Shown here: piece after piece, positions 20,180 to 29,227 of the stretch | Position numbering within the stretch: the first letter of the stretch is position 1 | Layout of the letters: the number at the start of each line of letters is the position of its first letter | DNA from: Cupriavidus taiwanensis LMG 19424 | GTDB taxonomy: Bacteria; Pseudomonadota; Gammaproteobacteria; Burkholderiales; Burkholderiaceae | Length of the DNA stretch: 64,000 bases | Reading direction: 5' to 3' | Assembly (NCBI RefSeq): GCF_000069785.1 | Contig: NC_010528.1 | Location: 3,264,001-3,328,000, forward strand | Notes under the pieces: model-generated | The model's database searches: none | What the model was told of the DNA's origin: nothing | What the model saw: the letters and a program-made list of their open reading frames with translations, nothing else | Position numbers and translations under genes: made by a program

Positions 20180-20923
20180 CTAAGCCACCTTTTTTGCCAG
20201 ACCAAGATAGGTTTCGATAACCTTCGGATTCGCCGCCAGTTCATCGGCCGGCCCTTCCATCGCCATATCGCCGGTCTCGATCACATACCCGTAGTCTGCC
20301 ACCTGCAGCGCCGCGCGCGCGTTCTGCTCGATCAGCAGCGTGGCCACTCCGGTCTGGCGCAGGTTGCTGATGATGTGGAAGATCTCCTTGACGATCAGCG
20401 GGGCAAGGCCAAGGCTGGGCTCGTCCAGCATCAGCAACTGCGGCTTGGCCATCAGCGCGCGGCCCACCGCCAGCATCTGGCGCTCGCCGCCCGAGAGCGT
20501 GCCGGCGTCCTGGCGCGCGCGCTCGCGCAAGCGCGGGAACAGGTCATAGACCACCTCCATCTGATCCAGGTATTGCTTGTCGCCGGCGCGCTTGCGGCGG
20601 AAGGCGCCAAGCTGCAGGTTGTCCTCCACCGTCATCGAGGCGAACAGCTCGCGTTTTTCCGGCACCAGGCACATGCCCCGCGCGACCCGCCCTTCCACCG
20701 GGATGCCGGCCATGTCATGGCCCAGGTAGCTGACTGTGCCGCTGGACGATCCCGTCACCGGCAGCGCGCCCATGATGGCATTGAGCATGGTCGACTTGCC
20801 GGCGCCATTCGGTCCGATCACGGTGACGATGCGGCCGGCCTCGACTTTCAGGCTGGCGCCGTGCACCGCCTCGACCTTGCCATAGCGCACATGCAGTTCC
20901 TTCACTTCCAGAATCAGGCTCAT
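20180..20923 (-). CDS. livF: Branched-chain amino-acid type ABC transporter ATPase LivF (system 1)
   Basis: One of the two ATPases energising a Liv-type (HAAT family) importer. The 247-residue product has Walker A GPNGAGKSTMLN (about residues 33-44), signature LSGGERQMLAVGRAL (about 140-154) and Walker B LLMLDEPSLGLAPL. It is smaller and lacks the LivG insert; the C-terminus ends ETYLGLAKKVA. The ATG at 20923 has GGAG ten bases upstream. It lies 20 bases after the livM-livG fusion and closes the operon at the terminator. Substrate cannot be fixed from the ATPase. Confidence 0.95.
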   Translation of the reverse strand: MSLILEVKELHVRYGKVEAVHGASLKVEAGRIVTVIGPNGAGKSTMLNAIMGALPVTGSSSGTVSYLGHDMAGIPVEGRVARGMCLVPEKRELFASMTVEDNLQLGAFRRKRAGDKQYLDQMEVVYDLFPRLRERARQDAGTLSGGERQMLAVGRALMAKPQLLMLDEPSLGLAPLIVKEIFHIISNLRQTGVATLLIEQNARAALQVADYGYVIETGDMAMEGPADELAANPKVIETYLGLAKKVA

Positions 20924-20943
20924 GTCGGGTCCGTGCTCCACAT

Positions 20944-22791
20944 TTATTCCACGCCGCCCAGGTAGGCTTCCAGCACCGCAGGGTTCTTCTGCACCTCCTC
21001 GGGCACGCCCTCGGCGATGCGCGAGCCGAATTCCATGACCACCAGCCGGTCGGTCAGGTTCATCACGAAGTCCATGTCGTGCTCGACCAGCAGCACGCTC
21101 ATGCCTTCGCCGCGCAGCTTGCGCAGCAGTTCGGCCAGCGCCTGCTTTTCCTTGTAGCGCAGGCCGGCGGCAGGCTCGTCGAGCAGCAGCAGCGCCGGGT
21201 CGCAGCACAACGCGCGCGCGATTTCCAGGATGCGTTGCTGGCCCAGCGCCAGGCTGCCGGCTTCCATGTACATGCAGTCGGCCAGGCCGACGCGCTCCAG
21301 CTGGCGCTTCGCCTCGAACAGCAGCTTCTCTTCCTCGACCTTGTTCATGCGCAGGATCGCCGCGCAGACACCACCCTGCGCGCGGAAGTCGCCACGCAGG
21401 TGCGCGCCGATGGCGACGTTTTCCAGCACCGTCATGGTCGGCAACAGGTGCACGTGCTGGAAGGTGCGGCCGATGCCGCGCTTGACGATCTCGCGCGACG
21501 GCAGGCCCGAGATCACCTCGCCGCGGTAGCGCACCTCGCCGCCAGAGACCGGCAGCACGCCGGTGACCAGGTTGAAGGTGGTGGACTTGCCCGCGCCGTT
21601 GGGTCCGATCAGACCGATGATCTCGCCGGCGCGCACCTGGAAGCTGACATCGTTGACCGCGACCAGCCCGCCGAACTGCTTGCGCGCGGCGCGCACATCC
21701 AGGATCAGCTCGCCCGCCTCGGGCTTCTGGCGCACCGCCAGCCCCGCGGCCTGACCCGGCGCGAGCACCGGCGGCCCGGATGGCACCAGGCGCCGCAGGA
21801 ACGGCCAGATGCCATCGCGCGCGTACTGCAGCAGCAGCACCAGCAGCACGCCGAAGACGATGATCTCGAAGTTGCCGTTGGCACCGAGCAGCTTGGGCAG
21901 CACGCCCTGCAGCACGTCCTTCAGGATAGTCAGGATGCCCGCACCCAATACTGCGCCCCACACGTGGCCGACGCCGCCGACCACGGCCATGAACAGGTAC
22001 TCGATGCCGTAGTTCAGTCCGAACGGCGTCGGGTTCACCGCGCGCTGCAGGTGTGCATACAGGAAGCCGGACACGCATGCCAGGATCGCCGCGACCACGA
22101 AGATCACCACCTTCATCCACGCGGTGTTCACGCCCATGGCCTCGGCCATCACGCCGCCGCCCTTGAGCGCGCGGATGGCGCGCCCCGGGCGCGAGTTCAG
22201 CAGGTTCTGCATCGCCAGCACCGCCAGCAGCACCACCGCCCAGATCAGGTAAAACATCGAACGGCCGGACTGCAGTTCGATGCCGAAGAACGACAGCACC
22301 GGGATCCCGTTCAGCCCGTCATACTTGCCCAGGAACTCCAGGTTGCCGAACAGGAAGAACAGCGACAGGCCCCAGGCGATGGTCGCCAGCGGCAAGTAGT
22401 GCCCGGACATGCGCATCGTGATCAGCCCGATCACATAGGCCGAGGCCATGGTGATCACCAGCCCCACCAGCAGGCCGAACCACGGCGACAGCCCGAACTG
22501 CGTCGTCAGGTACGCGGTGCTGTACGCACCCAGCCCCACGAACGCCGCCTGCCCGAACGAGGTCATGCCGCCCACGCCGGTAAGCAGCACCAGCCCGATC
22601 GCGACAATGCTGTACAGCCCGATGTAGTTGCCCAGCGTGATCCAGAATTCCGGGGTCGGCAGCACCGGCAGCGCCGCCAGCACCACGATCAGGACCAGCA
22701 CCAGCACCAGCACCCGGTTGCGGTTCAGCCGCGCGCGGCTGCCGGCCTCGGCATGGGTCACGCCGGCCTGCTTGTCGGTCAGCATGGTCAT
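20944..22791 (-). CDS. Fused LivM permease and LivG ATPase (system 1)
   Basis: One 615-residue protein joins two subunits usually made separately. Residues 1 to about 345 are a LivM-type permease with about eight membrane helices and the conserved blocks TGVGGMTSFGQAAFVGLGAYS and FMAVVGGVGHVWGAVLGAG. After a Pro/Gly linker (SGPPVLAPGQAAGLAVRQKPEAGEL) residues from about 370 are a LivG ATPase: Walker A GPNGAGKSTTFNLVTG, signature LALGQQRILEIARAL, Walker B LLLLDEPAAGLRYKE and the H-loop VEHDMDFVM. The reading frame has no stop or shift between domains, so this looks like a real fusion. Such fusions are known in beta-proteobacteria. It lies four bases after livH. Confidence 0.95.
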   Translation of the reverse strand: MTMLTDKQAGVTHAEAGSRARLNRNRVLVLVLVLIVVLAALPVLPTPEFWITLGNYIGLYSIVAIGLVLLTGVGGMTSFGQAAFVGLGAYSTAYLTTQFGLSPWFGLLVGLVITMASAYVIGLITMRMSGHYLPLATIAWGLSLFFLFGNLEFLGKYDGLNGIPVLSFFGIELQSGRSMFYLIWAVVLLAVLAMQNLLNSRPGRAIRALKGGGVMAEAMGVNTAWMKVVIFVVAAILACVSGFLYAHLQRAVNPTPFGLNYGIEYLFMAVVGGVGHVWGAVLGAGILTILKDVLQGVLPKLLGANGNFEIIVFGVLLVLLLQYARDGIWPFLRRLVPSGPPVLAPGQAAGLAVRQKPEAGELILDVRAARKQFGGLVAVNDVSFQVRAGEIIGLIGPNGAGKSTTFNLVTGVLPVSGGEVRYRGEVISGLPSREIVKRGIGRTFQHVHLLPTMTVLENVAIGAHLRGDFRAQGGVCAAILRMNKVEEEKLLFEAKRQLERVGLADCMYMEAGSLALGQQRILEIARALCCDPALLLLDEPAAGLRYKEKQALAELLRKLRGEGMSVLLVEHDMDFVMNLTDRLVVMEFGSRIAEGVPEEVQKNPAVLEAYLGGVE

Positions 22792-22794
22792 GGC

Positions 22795-23847
22795 TTATTC
22801 CTCCTCCTCGACATGCTTGCTCGTCAGCGAGCGCCACAGCAGCACCGGAATGATCAGTGTGAAGACGATGACCTCCTTGAACGCGCTGGCCCAGAAGGAC
22901 GAATACGATTCCAGCAGCCCCACCAGCAGCGCGCCGAGCGCCGCCACCGGATAGCTGACCAGGCCGCCGACGATGGCGCCGACAAAGCCCTTCAGCCCCA
23001 CCAGGAAGCCCGACTCGTAGTACACCGTGGTCAGCGGCGCGATCAGGATGCCGCACAGCGCGCCCATCGCCGCCGCCAGCGTGAACGACAGCCGCCCCGC
23101 CTGCGTGGTGCCGATGCCGACCAGGCGCGCGCCCAGCCGGTTCACGGCGGTCGCGCGCAACGCCTTGCCCTGCAGCGTGCGTTCGAAATAGAAATAGAGC
23201 GCGCCGATCAACAGCGCCGACACCGCCACTACCCACAGGCTCTGGCCCGAGATACTGAGCGCGCCCACCTCGAAGCGCGCATCCGAAAACGGATTGGTGC
23301 GCGAGCCCTCGGCGCCGAACATCACCAGCCCCAGCCCCACCAGCGCGAAGTGCACGCCGACCGATACGATCAGCAGCACCAGCGTGCTGGCCTCGGCCAG
23401 CGGCTGGTAGGCCAGCCGGTACAGCATCGGCCCCAGCGGAATAATGACCAGCAGCGTCAGGGCGACCTGCGCCAGCATCGGCAGCGGCTGCGCACCATAC
23501 TGCTGTACCACCCAGTGCACCGCCAGCGGAAACACCAGGTACTTGCCGGCCAGAACCGCCAGGCGCTGGCCCAGCGTGCGCCGCAATTCGGCGCTGCGCA
23601 GCACGGTGACGGTCTCATAGAGAAAGGTCAGCACGCCCATCGCTACCAGCAGCCAGCTGGTTTGCGGGGCATGACCGGCCTGCATCGCCGCCAGTGTCAG
23701 CGCGCCGTAGGCAACGAATTCCCCTTGCGGGATGAAGATGACGCGGGTCACCGAGAACACCAGCACCAGCGCCAGTGCCAGCAGCGCGTAAATCGCGCCC
23801 GAGGTGATGCCGTCCTGCGCCAGGATGGCGGCGATAGATAGGTCCAT
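22795..23847 (-). CDS. livH: Branched-chain amino-acid type ABC permease LivH (system 1)
   Basis: A membrane permease subunit that pairs with LivM. The 350-residue product is longer than typical LivH (about 290). The opening MDLSIAAILAQDGITSGAIYALLALALVLVFSVTRVIFIPQGEFVAYGAL is canonical, and the extra length is a stretch of about 55 residues (roughly 65-120) containing LGQRLAVLAGKYLVFPLAVHWVV, placed before the usual LYRLAYQPLAEASTLVLLIVSVGVHF. The C-terminal EEEE tail is unusual and acidic. GGGGAG lies upstream of the ATG. It is followed by the fusion protein and preceded by a terminator-like hairpin and livK. Confidence 0.93.
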   Translation of the reverse strand: MDLSIAAILAQDGITSGAIYALLALALVLVFSVTRVIFIPQGEFVAYGALTLAAMQAGHAPQTSWLLVAMGVLTFLYETVTVLRSAELRRTLGQRLAVLAGKYLVFPLAVHWVVQQYGAQPLPMLAQVALTLLVIIPLGPMLYRLAYQPLAEASTLVLLIVSVGVHFALVGLGLVMFGAEGSRTNPFSDARFEVGALSISGQSLWVVAVSALLIGALYFYFERTLQGKALRATAVNRLGARLVGIGTTQAGRLSFTLAAAMGALCGILIAPLTTVYYESGFLVGLKGFVGAIVGGLVSYPVAALGALLVGLLESYSSFWASAFKEVIVFTLIIPVLLWRSLTSKHVEEEE

Positions 23848-24021
23848 TGTCTCCCCGTCTTGTTGGAAAACCTGCCTGCATCGAACGGGATCAGCGGGGC
23901 GCCGACGGGCCGACAGGATAGTGCGCGCTTTGGGTTACGAAATAGTAAACGGGTTGCGCAATGCGGAAATACAGAGCAACCCTAGGTTGGCGGGCGTCGA
24001 CCCACCGACGCGCCAGAAAAA

Positions 24022-24047
24022 AGGGCGCATGGTCAGCCATGCGCCCT
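24022..24047 (-). terminator. Terminator after livK (system 1)
   Basis: AGGGCGCATGG (24022-24032) pairs with CCATGCGCCCT (24037-24047) across TCAG, followed leftward by TTTTTTCTGG. It lies between livK and livH, so it either separates them or acts as a partial terminator giving more binding protein than permease. Confidence 0.88.
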
Positions 24048-24105
24048 GCTTCACTGCGGAACCGGCATGCCTTGCCGGCCGGATCCAGACGCGCGGGTCA
24101 GCCGC

Positions 24106-25254
24106 TTATTTCAGCAGCTTCCACTTGCCGTCGACGATCTGCACCATCACGCGCGCGCGCTGGTCGAAGCCGAGGTGGTCGGTGGCGCTCATGTTCATGA
24201 TGCCATGCGACACCGGCAGGTTCTTGGTCTGCTCCATGGCGTCGCGCAGGGCCTTGCGGAACTCCTTGGTACCCGGCTGGCCCTTCTTCAGCGCTTCCGG
24301 GATGGCGTGCTGCAGGATCAGGCCCGCATCCCAGGCATGGCCGCCGAAGGTCGAGACCTGGCCGCCGAAGGCCTTTTCATACGCGGTCTTGTAGGCCAGC
24401 GCCGGCTTCTTTACCGGATTGCTGTCGGGCAGCTGCTCGGCCACCAGCAGCGGGCCGGCGGGCAGGAAGGTGCCTTCGCAGTCCTTGCCGCACACGCGCA
24501 GGAAGTCGGCATTGGCCACGCCGTGGGTCTGGTAGATCTTGCCCTTGTAGCCACGCTCCTTGAGCGTCTTGGCCGGCAGCGCCGCGGGCGTGCCCGAGCC
24601 GGCGATCAGCACCGCGTCGGCATTGGCGCCCATCATCTTCAGCACCTGCCCGGTGACCGAGGTGTCGGTACGGGCAAAGCGCTCGTTGGCGACCACCTTG
24701 ATCTTGCGCAGCTCGGCGACCTTGGCGAATTCCTGCGCCCAGCTGTCGCCATAGGCATCAGCGAAGCCGATGAACGCCACCGTCTTCACGTTGTTGTTGC
24801 TCATGTGCTCGGCAATGGCGGTGGCCATGTGCGAGTCGTTCTGCGGGGTCTTGAAGACCCACGCGCGCTTGGCATCCATCGGCTCGATGATGCGGGCCGA
24901 GGCGGCCATGGTGATCATCGGCGTCTCGTTCTCGGCCGCCACGTCGACCATCGCCAGCGAGTTGGGCGTGACGGTCGAACCCACCATCACGTCGACCTTG
25001 TCTTCGCTGATCAGCTTGCGCGTGTTCTTGACCGCCGTGGTCGTGTCCGAGGCATCGTCCAGCACGATGTACTCGATCTTCTTGCCCGCGATCTCCTTGG
25101 GCATCAGCGTGAAGGTGTTCTTTTCCGGAATGCCCAGCGATGCCGCCGGACCGGTGGCCGACACCGTCACCCCGACCTTGACCTGCGCCTGGGCGGCACC
25201 GGCAACCAGGCTGGCCGCAGCGATTGCCAGCAGGCTGGCGCGCTTGAAATCCAT
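24106..25254 (-). CDS. Branched-chain amino-acid type ABC substrate-binding protein (system 1)
   Basis: A periplasmic type I binding protein of 382 residues that delivers the ligand to the Liv permease. The signal peptide is MDFKRASLLAIAAASLVAGAAQAQ, followed by VKVGVTVSATGPAASLGIPEKN and the family blocks DDASDTTTAVKNTRKLI, VMVGSTVTPNSLAMVDVA, and GFADAYGDSWAQEF. Two cysteines (FLRVCGKDCEG) near residue 260 may form a disulphide, as in some LivK relatives. GGAGACAAG precedes the ATG. Ligand is unknown; the family takes branched-chain or aromatic amino acids, amides and other small molecules. Confidence 0.93.
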   Translation of the reverse strand: MDFKRASLLAIAAASLVAGAAQAQVKVGVTVSATGPAASLGIPEKNTFTLMPKEIAGKKIEYIVLDDASDTTTAVKNTRKLISEDKVDVMVGSTVTPNSLAMVDVAAENETPMITMAASARIIEPMDAKRAWVFKTPQNDSHMATAIAEHMSNNNVKTVAFIGFADAYGDSWAQEFAKVAELRKIKVVANERFARTDTSVTGQVLKMMGANADAVLIAGSGTPAALPAKTLKERGYKGKIYQTHGVANADFLRVCGKDCEGTFLPAGPLLVAEQLPDSNPVKKPALAYKTAYEKAFGGQVSTFGGHAWDAGLILQHAIPEALKKGQPGTKEFRKALRDAMEQTKNLPVSHGIMNMSATDHLGFDQRARVMVQIVDGKWKLLK

Positions 25255-25283
25255 CTTGTCTCCTTCGGTTCCTGAAACGGAAA

Positions 25284-25314
25284 GGCATCCGTCCGGCGTC
25301 CGCCGGCGGATGCC
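25284..25314. terminator. Strong hairpin upstream of livK, U-tail rightward
   Basis: GGCATCCG (25284-25291) pairs with CGGATGCC (25307-25314), and inside CCGGC pairs with GCCGG around GTCC, with one bulged T. Read rightward it is followed by CCTTTTTT, a terminator shape, but no rightward gene is upstream. Read leftward it lies in the livK leader or beyond the TSUP gene. Its role is unclear. Confidence 0.45.
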
Positions 25315-25544
25315 CCTTTTTTGGATCGACCCCTCGGGTCAACGCAGGCACATCGCCGGCACCTGCGCTACAACCAGGAGCGACACCAGGCCGCTCCCCA
25401 ATTTCCCGTCCACGCCACTCCCCCGGAAAGGCGCTTCGGTGATTCACCGACCGTGCGGTCGGGAATGCGGATCGAGTCTATCACAGCGCCCTGGCGCGAA
25501 CAGGGAGGATTAACCCGCATCGCGCGCCCAGCCTGGCTTTGCCG

Positions 25545-26306
25545 TCAGCGGACGAAGGCGTCCCAGGCGGTCTTCAGGATCAGCGCGCTGACCACCACGA
25601 TGAACACCTTGCGCACGAAAGCGCTGCCATGGCGCAGCGCCAGCTTGCTTCCCACCTGGCTCCCGGCGACGTTGGCCACCGCCATCACCAGGCCCAGCTG
25701 CCACCAGATATGGCCCTTGCTGGCCAGCAGCAGCAGCGCCGCCAGGTTGGTGGCAAGGTTGACCAGCTTGGTCGACGCCGCCGCGTGCAGGAAGTCATAG
25801 CCGAATACCCGCACGAACATGATCATCAAGAAGCTGCCGGTGCCTGGCCCGAACACGCCGTCATAGAAGCCCAGCACGGCGCCGCCGAGCAGCGCCGCGC
25901 CGCGTTCGCCCCAGCCCGTCAGCGTGGGCGCGTGCTCGGCGCCCAGGTCCTTCTTGGCGACGGTATAGACCAGCAGCACCACCAGCACGAACGGCAGCGC
26001 CTTGCGCATCGGCTCGGCCGGGATCATGGTCAGCGCCCAGGCGCCGGCCATCGAGCAGGCAAAGGCCGCCACCACGGCAGGTGCGGTCGCGCCCCAGTAG
26101 ATGCGCACGCTGCGGCCATAACGCAGTGCCGCGCTGGCGGTGCCCGCAATCGATCCGACCTTGTTGGTCCCGAGCAGCGTGGCGGGTGCCAGGTTGGGAT
26201 AGGCCGAGAACAGCGCCGGGATCTGGACCAGCCCGCCGCCGCCGGCGACCGCGTCGATCAGGCCGGCAAGAAAGGCGGCGACCGCCAGGAATGCGAATTC
26301 CGTCAT
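25545..26306 (-). CDS. TSUP family membrane protein (TauE/SafE-like)
   Basis: A 253-residue integral membrane protein of the TSUP family (formerly UPF0721), whose members export sulfite, sulfoacetate or other small acids. The family opening AAFLAGLIDAVAGGGGLVQIPAL (about residues 10-32) is clear, with GTNKVGSIAGTASAALRYGR and the second-half repeat GFYDGVFGPGTGSFLMIMFV, giving the typical twofold internal symmetry and about eight membrane helices. No sulfur or taurine genes are adjacent, so no substrate can be given. It stands between livK (system 1) and a hypothetical gene on the same strand, with about 100 bases to the latter. Confidence 0.9.
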   Translation of the reverse strand: MTEFAFLAVAAFLAGLIDAVAGGGGLVQIPALFSAYPNLAPATLLGTNKVGSIAGTASAALRYGRSVRIYWGATAPAVVAAFACSMAGAWALTMIPAEPMRKALPFVLVVLLVYTVAKKDLGAEHAPTLTGWGERGAALLGGAVLGFYDGVFGPGTGSFLMIMFVRVFGYDFLHAAASTKLVNLATNLAALLLLASKGHIWWQLGLVMAVANVAGSQVGSKLALRHGSAFVRKVFIVVVSALILKTAWDAFVR

Positions 26307-26402
26307 TGCAGAAAAGCGAAATGGGAAAGAGGAAAAGGAATACCAGCGGGAATACCAGCGGTGCCGGGACAGCGGAACCGGCGCCCGGCCGGGCGCAGCG
26401 GA

Positions 26403-26945
26403 TCAGCCCAGTACCTTGGCGGCCGGCGCCAGGCTGCCGTGCCACATGCCGTTAGCGTGCAAGGAGAAACCGGGTGGCGCGCCGCCGTGGCCGGCCGCCA
26501 GCCCCGGAGCCAGCAGCGCATGGCGAATGCCGTGGGCGCGGCCCCAGTCGGCCAGCGTGGCGAAGCAGGCTTCCAGGCAGGCGCGGCGGGTGGCCGCGTC
26601 GAGCTCCGGCCGTACCCACCACTCGCTGGCGCAAGCCGCGAAGCCCGCAAGCTCGAGGCTGGGCAGCAAGGCCACCGGCAGGCAGGCCACCAGGCCGCCG
26701 TCCGACGAGGGTACCGGCAGGCAGGCCAGCAGGCAGATACCGCGTCCTGACTGGGCCAGCAGTTCGCCCAGCATCAGTTGCCGCGCGCGGGCCGCGGGCA
26801 CCGGCAAGGGCTGTAGGCGTTCCAGCCAGTCCGATACCAGGCCAGCGTCGGCGCCCTGCCCCAGGCGTACGTGGAGCTGCGGCGCGACAGCACCGCCATC
26901 GTCTGGCGTGGCCTGGGTGGGATCGGGGGGAACGGTGGCGGACAT
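26403..26945 (-). CDS. Hypothetical protein, possibly GNAT-like
   Basis: I do not recognise this gene with confidence. From the ATG at 26945 (MSATVPPDPTQATPDDGG) it gives 180 residues; the frame extends to 27023. The middle (EWWVRPELDAATRRACLEACFATLADWGRAHGIRHALLAPG) resembles the alpha-helix 3 and beta-5 region of GNAT acetyltransferases, but I do not see a clear acetyl-CoA loop (Q/RxxGxG/A). The protein is Ala/Leu/Pro-rich with no signal peptide or membrane helix. It precedes the TSUP gene on the same strand, so the two may be one transcript. Confidence 0.5.
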   Translation of the reverse strand: MSATVPPDPTQATPDDGGAVAPQLHVRLGQGADAGLVSDWLERLQPLPVPAARARQLMLGELLAQSGRGICLLACLPVPSSDGGLVACLPVALLPSLELAGFAACASEWWVRPELDAATRRACLEACFATLADWGRAHGIRHALLAPGLAAGHGGAPPGFSLHANGMWHGSLAPAAKVLG

Positions 26946-27071
26946 GGGCGGGCAGCGGAGAGCGCCCGCATTGTCGCATGGGTGAGACCGCCAGGTGATG
27001 CCGATGCGGCATGCGCGCCCCAAAACGGGGCGAAGGCGTCACAACACGGGCGGGAAGCCCAAATGAAAAAA

Positions 27072-27098
27072 GCGTTGCCGAGGATCACCCGGCAACGC
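27072..27098 (-). terminator. Terminator of the second Liv operon
   Basis: GCGTTGCCG (27072-27080) pairs with CGGCAACGC (27090-27098). Leftward it is followed by six T residues. It lies about 165 bases after the livM stop and before the hypothetical gene's start, so it ends the second Liv operon. Confidence 0.88.
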
Positions 27099-27263
27099 CC
27101 TTTATTTATAACGCTGCTACCCGACACCGGGTGCGCGCCTGTCGTCTCCTCGCTTCCGCCTCCATTTAACCTGCGAAAACCGTATATGGAATGTAACGAA
27201 GCGGTGCATGGAGGACAAGCTAGAAAAAACCCTAGCCCCAGAATCGGGCATGTCGACCCACGG

Positions 27264-28319
27264 TCACTCCCTGCGTCCGGCGTGTCCGCCGAAGCGCGCC
27301 AGCAGCTCGCCCATGATGCCACGGCGGAAGGTCAGCACGCAGATCACGAAAATCACCCCGGTCACCATCGTCACCGACTCGCCCAGCGTGCCGAACCACG
27401 AAATGCCGGTCACCGACGCCAGGAAGTTGCCGATGTCGCCGAGCTTGTTTTCGAGCGCGACGATCACGAAGGCGCCGACGATCGGGCCCGACAACGTGCC
27501 GAGGCCGCCGACCAGCGTCATCAGGATCACCGAGCCCGACATCGACCAGTGCACGTCGGTCAGGGTCTCGAAGCCCAGCACCAGCGCCTTGATCGAACCG
27601 GCCAGCCCCGACAGCGCCGCCGACAGCACGAACGCGGTCAGCTTGAAGCGGTCGACGTCATAGCCCAGCGACACCGCGCGCGGTTCGTTCTCCTTGATCG
27701 CCTTCAGGATCTGGCCGAACGGCGAGTGCACCGTGCGCACGATCAGCGCGAAGGCCGCGACGATGATCACCAGCGCCACGTAGTACAGCGTCAGGTCATC
27801 CGACAGCGACAGCACGCCGAACAGCTTGCCGCGCGGAATGCCCTGCAGCCCGTCCTCGCCGCCGGTGAACGGCGCCTGCAGGCAGATAAAGAACAGCATC
27901 TGCGCCAGCGCCAGCGTGATCATCGAGAAGTAGATGCCCTGGCGCCGGATCGCCAGCGAGCCCACCACGTAGCCGATCAGCGCGCCCGTGCCGGTGCCCA
28001 GGATCAGGCCGATCTCCGGCGTCACGCCCCACACCTTCATGGCATGGCCGGCGGCGTAGCCGGCGCCGCCGAAGAAGGCCGCATGGCCGAACGACAGCAG
28101 TCCGGTGTAGCCGATCAGCAGGTTGAAGGCGCACGCAAACAGCGCGAAGCACAGCACCTTGAGCACGAACACCGGATACGCCCCGGCCAGCGGCGCCGCC
28201 AGCAGTGCCAGCAGCAGCAATCCGTACAACAGTTTCTTCTGCACGCCTTGTCCCTTTCCTGCCTTGCCTGCATTGGCCGCCACGGTGGCTGGCGTCGATG
28301 ATGTCGAGGGTGCGCTCAT
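27264..28319 (-). CDS. livM: Branched-chain amino-acid type ABC permease LivM (system 2)
   Basis: A 351-residue permease. A Ser/Thr/Ala-rich N-terminal tail of about 25 residues precedes the first helix (LLYGLLLLALLAAPLAGAYPVFVLKVLCFALFACAFNLLIG), followed by YTGLLSFGHAAFFGGAGYAA and the cytoplasmic coupling segment AIKENEPRAVSLGYDVDRFKLTAF, which contacts the ATPases. MTLVGGLGTLSGPIVGA is the last family block. Its ATG overlaps the livH stop by one base (TGATG), a sign of tight translational coupling. It is the last gene of the second operon. Confidence 0.95.
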   Translation of the reverse strand: MSAPSTSSTPATVAANAGKAGKGQGVQKKLLYGLLLLALLAAPLAGAYPVFVLKVLCFALFACAFNLLIGYTGLLSFGHAAFFGGAGYAAGHAMKVWGVTPEIGLILGTGTGALIGYVVGSLAIRRQGIYFSMITLALAQMLFFICLQAPFTGGEDGLQGIPRGKLFGVLSLSDDLTLYYVALVIIVAAFALIVRTVHSPFGQILKAIKENEPRAVSLGYDVDRFKLTAFVLSAALSGLAGSIKALVLGFETLTDVHWSMSGSVILMTLVGGLGTLSGPIVGAFVIVALENKLGDIGNFLASVTGISWFGTLGESVTMVTGVIFVICVLTFRRGIMGELLARFGGHAGRRE

Positions 28320-29209
28320 CACTTCTCCTTGCCGAACAGCCCGGCCGGGCGCAGCAGCAGCACGATCACCATGATGAAGAACACCACGGTCGACGATGCC
28401 TCCGGATAGAACACTTTGGTCAGGCCTTCGATCACGCCCAGCCCGAGGCCGGTCAGGATCGAGCCCATGATCGAACCCATGCCGCCGATCACCACCACCG
28501 CGAACACGATGATGATCAGGTTCTGCCCCATCAGCGGCGAGATCTGGATCACCGGCGCGGCCAGCACGCCGGCAAACGCAGCCAGCGCCACGCCGAAGCC
28601 GTAGGTCAGCGTCACCATCAGCGGCACGTTGACGCCGAAGGCCTCGACCATCTTGGGGTTCTCGGTGCCGGCGCGCAGGTAGGCGCCCAGCTTGGTCTTC
28701 TCGATCACGTACCAGGTGGCGAAGCACACCACCAGCGACGCCACCACGACCCAGGCGCGATAGTTCGGCAGGATCATGAAGCCGAGGTCGGTCGCGCCCT
28801 GCAGCGCGTCCGGGGTCTGGTACGGCAGGCCCGACACGCCGTAGACCGAGCGGAAGATGCCCTCGATCACCAGCGTGATGCCCAGCGTCAGCAGCAGGCC
28901 GTAGATGTGGTCGAGCTTGTAGATCCAGCGCAGCATGGTCTTCTCGATCACCACGCCCAGCGCGGCAACGACCAGCGGCGACAGCAGCAGCATGAGCCAG
29001 TAATTCAGCCCGGCGTACTCCATGCCCATCCAGGCCAGCACCGCGCCCAGCATGAAGAGCGCGCCGTGCGCGAAGTTGATGACGTTGAGCAGGCCGAAGA
29101 TCACCGCCAGGCCCAGGCTCAGCATCGCATAGAAGGCGCCGTTGACCAGCCCCAGCAAGAGCTGGGAAAGCATGGCCGGCAAAGGGATTCCGAAGATGTC
29201 CATGAGCAT
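28319..29209 (-). CDS. livH: Branched-chain amino-acid type ABC permease LivH (system 2)
   Basis: A 296-residue permease of normal LivH length. Conserved parts are LGLVNGAFYAMLSLGLAVIFGLLNVINFAHGALFMLGA (about residues 19-56), YRAWVVVASLVVCFATWYVIEKTKLGAYLRAGTENPKMVEAFG and VFAVVVIGGMGSIMGSILTG. The N-terminal MLMDIF leaves MDIFGI, two codons in, as another start. It precedes livM with a one-base overlap. About 230 bases of repeat-rich DNA separate it from livK. Confidence 0.95.
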   Translation of the reverse strand: MLMDIFGIPLPAMLSQLLLGLVNGAFYAMLSLGLAVIFGLLNVINFAHGALFMLGAVLAWMGMEYAGLNYWLMLLLSPLVVAALGVVIEKTMLRWIYKLDHIYGLLLTLGITLVIEGIFRSVYGVSGLPYQTPDALQGATDLGFMILPNYRAWVVVASLVVCFATWYVIEKTKLGAYLRAGTENPKMVEAFGVNVPLMVTLTYGFGVALAAFAGVLAAPVIQISPLMGQNLIIIVFAVVVIGGMGSIMGSILTGLGLGVIEGLTKVFYPEASSTVVFFIMVIVLLLRPAGLFGKEK

Positions 29210-29227
29210 CGATTGCTGGTGGAGTCT

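Noticed and set aside
20944..22791. Fusion as a lost stop or sequencing error
   Set aside because: The frame is continuous through a plausible linker, and both halves have normal length and motifs.
21079..23841. A 920-codon open frame on the plus strand opposite the first Liv operon
   Set aside because: It is a His/Gln/Arg-rich mirror of the codons of livMG and livH, with no recognisable protein.
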